Positions 61,216 through 64,000 of a stretch of 64,000 nucleotides of DNA are shown here, piece after piece. The DNA is from Paracoccus sulfuroxidans (GTDB lineage Bacteria > Pseudomonadota > Alphaproteobacteria > Rhodobacterales > Rhodobacteraceae). Both the position numbers and the translations under genes were made by a program. The DNA is taken from NCBI RefSeq assembly GCF_007830335.1, contig NZ_VLKU01000009.1:1-64000 (forward strand), written 5' to 3'. How positions within the stretch are numbered: the stretch's first letter is position 1; each line of letters starts with the position of its first letter. The notes beneath the pieces are model-generated. The model did not search any database. It saw only the letters and a list, made by a program, of their open reading frames with translations, and was not told the DNA's origin.

Positions 61216-63566
61216 TTTCTGGGTTCCTTCATTGGCATAAGCATCGGTCGTGAAATGAATTCCGGCGGTTCGAAGGCGCGCACAGGCGGCAGCGGCTGGG
61301 TATAAGGCGCGACCTCGACGAGGCACGAGTGCGCGGACGGCCCCTGCCCCAGTTTCGAGGTGCCGCGATCCGCCGTCAGCACATTGGGGTTGCCGTGACG
61401 CTCCAGCGGTTGGGGCGCGTCCCCCTCTTCCGGGTCGAACCATGCGCCGGTCGGAAGCTGCACCACACCCGGCAGCAGGTCCGAGGACAGGCGCACGGCG
61501 GCAAGGCAGGCCCCGCGATCATTGAAGACCCGCACCACCGTAGCGTCCGCGATGCCCCGCGCCTCGGCGTCGCTTGGATGCATGCGCAGCACCTCGCGCC
61601 CGTGCAGTTTCGCCGCCCGCGACTGGCCCACCAGATCATATTGGCTGTGCAGCCGCGTCGCGGGCTGGTTCGACATCAGGTGCAGCGGATACTTCCCCGC
61701 TGCCCCCAGCCATTCGCGGGGCGCGATCCATACCGGATGGCCGGGGCAGTCGTCATAGCCGAAGCCTGCGACGGTTTCGGAATAAAGCTCGATCCGGCCC
61801 GAGGGTGTCGACAGCGCATGGGCCTGCGGATCGGCGCGGAAATCGGCCAAAAGGTCGATCTGATCCTCCAGCGCTGGCGCGTCCAGAACCACTGGCCCGC
61901 CGCGCCAGAAACTGTCGAAATCGGGCAGGTCCAGCCCGTTCGCCGCTGCGCGCTGCCGACCTCTGCCATAAAGATGGCGCAGCCAATCCTCGGTGCTGCG
62001 CGAACGGGTGAACTCATCCTCGACGCCCAGTCGCTGCGCCAGCCCCGAGAAGACGGCGTAATCGTCCCGCGCCTCGCCCGCCGGATCGGCCACGCGATGG
62101 GACGCCGTGACGAAACGGTCACGCGAGGAAAAGGCGATGTCGTCACGTTCCAGCACCGTCGTCACCGGAAAGACGATATCGGCGTGCCGGGCCAGCGGGT
62201 TCCACCAGCTTTCATGGACGATCACCGCCTCGGGGCGCTGCCATGCGCGGCGCAGGCGGTTCAGGTCCTGATGATGGTGGAAGGGGTTGCCGCCCGCCCA
62301 ATAGATCATCTTCAGATCGGGATAGATCCGGTCCATGCCGTTGAACTGATAGGGCTCCCCCGGATGCAGCAGCGCATCCGCGATGCGGGCGACCGGGATG
62401 TAATCCGTCACCGGATTAACGAGTTGCGGCATGGCAGGAAAGCTCAGGTCCGGGGTCGGATTGCCGATCCCGTTGGCCGAGGCATAGCCATAGCCGAAGC
62501 CCCCGCCCGGCAGGCCGATCTGCCCCAGCATCGAGGCCAGCGCCGCCGCCATCCAATAGGGCTGCTCACCATGATCGGCGCGTTGCAGCGACCACGCGAC
62601 CATGATGAAGCTGCGGGTCGCGGCCAGGAGGCGGGCCAGTTCGCGGATACGGTCGGCAGGGACGCCAGTGATCGGCGCGGCCCAGTCAGGCGTCTTCGCG
62701 ATGCTGTCAGCAGCCCCGGTGATATAGGCCTCCAGCCGGTCGAACCCATGGGTGTGGCTCGCCAGAAAATCGCGGTCGGCCAGGTCTTCGGCCAGCAGCA
62801 CATGCGCCATGCCCAGCATCAGGGCCGTATCGGTGCCGGGCCGGATGGGCAGCCAGTCCGCGCCCTCGGCATCGTCCCGGATGGGTGAGGCCGAGATCAG
62901 ACGCGCCCCCCGCGCCCGCAAGGCGGCAAGGTTCTCGGTCAGGATATGGCGCGCGATGCCGCCGGAACTGACCTGCGCGTTCTTCCAGGGCACGCCCCCC
63001 AGCATCAGCAGCGTCTGGGTATGGGCGGCGATGCGCGGCCATGTGCTGTGGCCTGAGACCAGCCCCCGGTCGTCCCCCAGAATATGCGGCACGATCATCG
63101 CGGCCGCCGCGAAACTGTAGTTCTGGACCGAGCGCGTATAGCCGCCCGCCGCGTTCAGAAAACGATGGATCTGGCTTTGCGCATGGTGGAACCGCCCGGC
63201 CGAGGCCCAACCGTAGGAGCCGCCATAGATCGCCTGATTGCCGTGCTCACTGCGAATGCGCGCGATCTCGGCTGCGGCCAGATCCAGCGCCTCATCCCAG
63301 GGCAGCTCGACGAAGGGCTCATGCCCGCGACCCGCGCCATCCGTCGCGACCCGCCCCGCCTCGCGTGCGGCAAGGAACGAGGCGCGGACCGAGGGGCGCA
63401 GAATGCGCGCGGGCGCGGTCAGCGCCTCGATCATGCCGTCGGACAGCGGCGAGGGGTCCGGGTCGATCTCGATCGGGCGAAGCTCGGCAATCCGGTCCCC
63501 TTCCAGGCGGGCGTGGTAGGTGCCCCAATGGGTCGCGACGGTCGGCTGTTCGGGTCTGGGCAGCAT
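61212..63566 (-). CDS. Molybdopterin-dependent oxidoreductase of the BisC/TorA/DMSO reductase family
   Basis: 784 residues. YGGSYGWASAGRFHHAQSQI contains the Mo-coordinating serine (S117) of the DMSO reductase family; the C-terminal GVVQLPTGAWFDPE segment is typical of BisC/TorZ. There is no N-terminal [4Fe-4S] cysteine motif and no Tat signal, so it is cytoplasmic like biotin sulfoxide reductase BisC. It reduces an S- or N-oxide using bis-MGD. The substrate is unknown. It lies between a GntR/FCD regulator (11 bases upstream) and ridA. Confidence 0.92.
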   Translation of the reverse strand: MLPRPEQPTVATHWGTYHARLEGDRIAELRPIEIDPDPSPLSDGMIEALTAPARILRPSVRASFLAAREAGRVATDGAGRGHEPFVELPWDEALDLAAAEIARIRSEHGNQAIYGGSYGWASAGRFHHAQSQIHRFLNAAGGYTRSVQNYSFAAAAMIVPHILGDDRGLVSGHSTWPRIAAHTQTLLMLGGVPWKNAQVSSGGIARHILTENLAALRARGARLISASPIRDDAEGADWLPIRPGTDTALMLGMAHVLLAEDLADRDFLASHTHGFDRLEAYITGAADSIAKTPDWAAPITGVPADRIRELARLLAATRSFIMVAWSLQRADHGEQPYWMAAALASMLGQIGLPGGGFGYGYASANGIGNPTPDLSFPAMPQLVNPVTDYIPVARIADALLHPGEPYQFNGMDRIYPDLKMIYWAGGNPFHHHQDLNRLRRAWQRPEAVIVHESWWNPLARHADIVFPVTTVLERDDIAFSSRDRFVTASHRVADPAGEARDDYAVFSGLAQRLGVEDEFTRSRSTEDWLRHLYGRGRQRAAANGLDLPDFDSFWRGGPVVLDAPALEDQIDLLADFRADPQAHALSTPSGRIELYSETVAGFGYDDCPGHPVWIAPREWLGAAGKYPLHLMSNQPATRLHSQYDLVGQSRAAKLHGREVLRMHPSDAEARGIADATVVRVFNDRGACLAAVRLSSDLLPGVVQLPTGAWFDPEEGDAPQPLERHGNPNVLTADRGTSKLGQGPSAHSCLVEVAPYTQPLPPVRAFEPPEFISRPMLMPMKEPRK

Positions 63567-63576
63567 CGGTTTCGCC

Positions 63577-64000
63577 TTATGGCTGCCGCTTCAGGCGCGA
63601 CCAGTCGTCGATCAGGCGCCATGCGACGGTGAAATGGGCTTTCTGCAGTTCCGCCATCCGCGCCGTATCGCGCGCGCGCAGGGTGTCGACCAGTTCGTGA
63701 TGCTCGGCCGAGCGGCTTTGCCCGACCTCCTGCTCCAGAATGGCCAGATAGCGCACGCGATAAAGCCGCAGGCTGAGGTTCGCGTGAATCTCGATCAGCG
63801 TCTTGTTGCGCGAGGCGGCGATGATGGCCAGGTGGAAGGCCTGATTGGCGCGGAAATACTTGATCCGGTCGCCCTCGGCGCTGGCGGCCTCCATCAGGGC
63901 CAGCTGACGCTCGACATTCAGGAAGTCGCTTTCATTGGCCATGCGACAGGCGGCGACCCCGCCAATCGCCTCCAGCTCGGTATAGACGGTCAGCATGTCG
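63577..64000 (-). CDS. GntR family regulator, FCD domain, 5' end cut by window edge
   Basis: Only the C-terminal 140 residues are in the window; the HTH lies beyond base 64000. The visible part is an FCD ligand-binding domain: EAIGGVAACRMA, FHLAIIAASRNKTLIEI (His metal ligand in FHLAI), and AEHHELVDTLRARDTARM (second His pair). FCD domains bind metal and organic acids. The stop is 10 bases before the molybdoenzyme start, so the two are probably co-transcribed and the regulator likely controls this unit. Confidence 0.88.
   Translation of the reverse strand, partial: DMLTVYTELEAIGGVAACRMANESDFLNVERQLALMEAASAEGDRIKYFRANQAFHLAIIAASRNKTLIEIHANLSLRLYRVRYLAILEQEVGQSRSAEHHELVDTLRARDTARMAELQKAHFTVAWRLIDDWSRLKRQP

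Noticed and set aside
61329..62888. 519-residue plus-strand open frame
   Set aside because: Antisense to the molybdoenzyme, which has clear catalytic motifs.
1..64000. tRNA, rRNA, CRISPR arrays, insertion sequences, riboswitches
   Set aside because: I saw no cloverleaf-like sequences, regular short repeats, transposase motifs or leader structures that I could defend by eye.

Overview
This looks like a high-GC alphaproteobacterial chromosome or megaplasmid segment. EtfB, the carnitine genes, the density of ABC and TRAP importers and the general gene style point to Rhodobacterales, probably Paracoccus-like; this is inferred by eye from protein sequence, with no database search. I count 54 intact or edge-truncated genes, one degraded gene fragment, and one pair of reading frames (25082-26114) that may be a single gene broken by a frameshift. 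There are no rRNA or tRNA genes, CRISPR arrays, transposases or phage structural genes that I can see.

1-23.8 kb is a catabolic regulon. On the minus strand are four transcription units: (a) acyl-CoA dehydrogenase, SDR, DUF993 aldolase-like protein, TIM-barrel isomerase and etfB; (b) family I CoA-transferase and enoyl-CoA hydratase; (c) a ribose-type ABC importer, zinc alcohol dehydrogenase, aldehyde dehydrogenase and GMC oxidoreductase; (d) SDR, AroE-like dehydrogenase, TRAP transporter and GlcG-like protein. Two aldo/keto reductases and a TetR regulator are on the plus strand. Related palindromes of the form GTAACTATCCGGTTAC recur in all four promoter regions, including the one shared with tetR, so TetR probably controls the whole block. 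The substrate is unknown. Sugar-type uptake combined with CoA-thioester chemistry is unusual.

23.8-27.1 kb is an accessory island. It holds a truncated DUF4123 (type VI secretion adaptor) fragment, an Amidase_3-like protein with an altered zinc-ligand position, a translationally coupled unknown exported protein that seems frame-disrupted, and a two-TM protein. It resembles a decayed effector/immunity module. A FixL/FixJ-type two-component system and a secreted GlcG/HbpS-like protein follow (27.1-29.8 kb).

29.9-44.1 kb is devoted to carnitine and related betaines. One operon carries a 3-dehydrocarnitine cleavage enzyme (BKACE), a peptide-family ABC importer, carnitine dehydrogenase fused to a hot-dog thioesterase, and an HSL-type esterase. 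A second operon carries an acyl-CoA dehydrogenase, an ADP-forming acyl-CoA synthetase and CaiD. Each is preceded by a divergent GlxA/CdhR-type AraC regulator. Together they could take gamma-butyrobetaine, acylcarnitine and carnitine to glycine betaine.

44.1-49.9 kb encodes a YbhGFSR-type efflux ABC system with a divergent TetR (CecR-like) regulator. 50.0-54.2 kb is a ugpBAEC glycerol-3-phosphate type importer. 54.3-57.8 kb is another ribose-type importer. 57.9-60.8 kb has a large thiamine-diphosphate enzyme (transketolase / homodimeric E1-like) with a divergent Lrp/AsnC regulator. 60.9-64.0 kb has a RidA protein, a BisC/TorA-type molybdoenzyme and a GntR/FCD regulator cut by the window edge.
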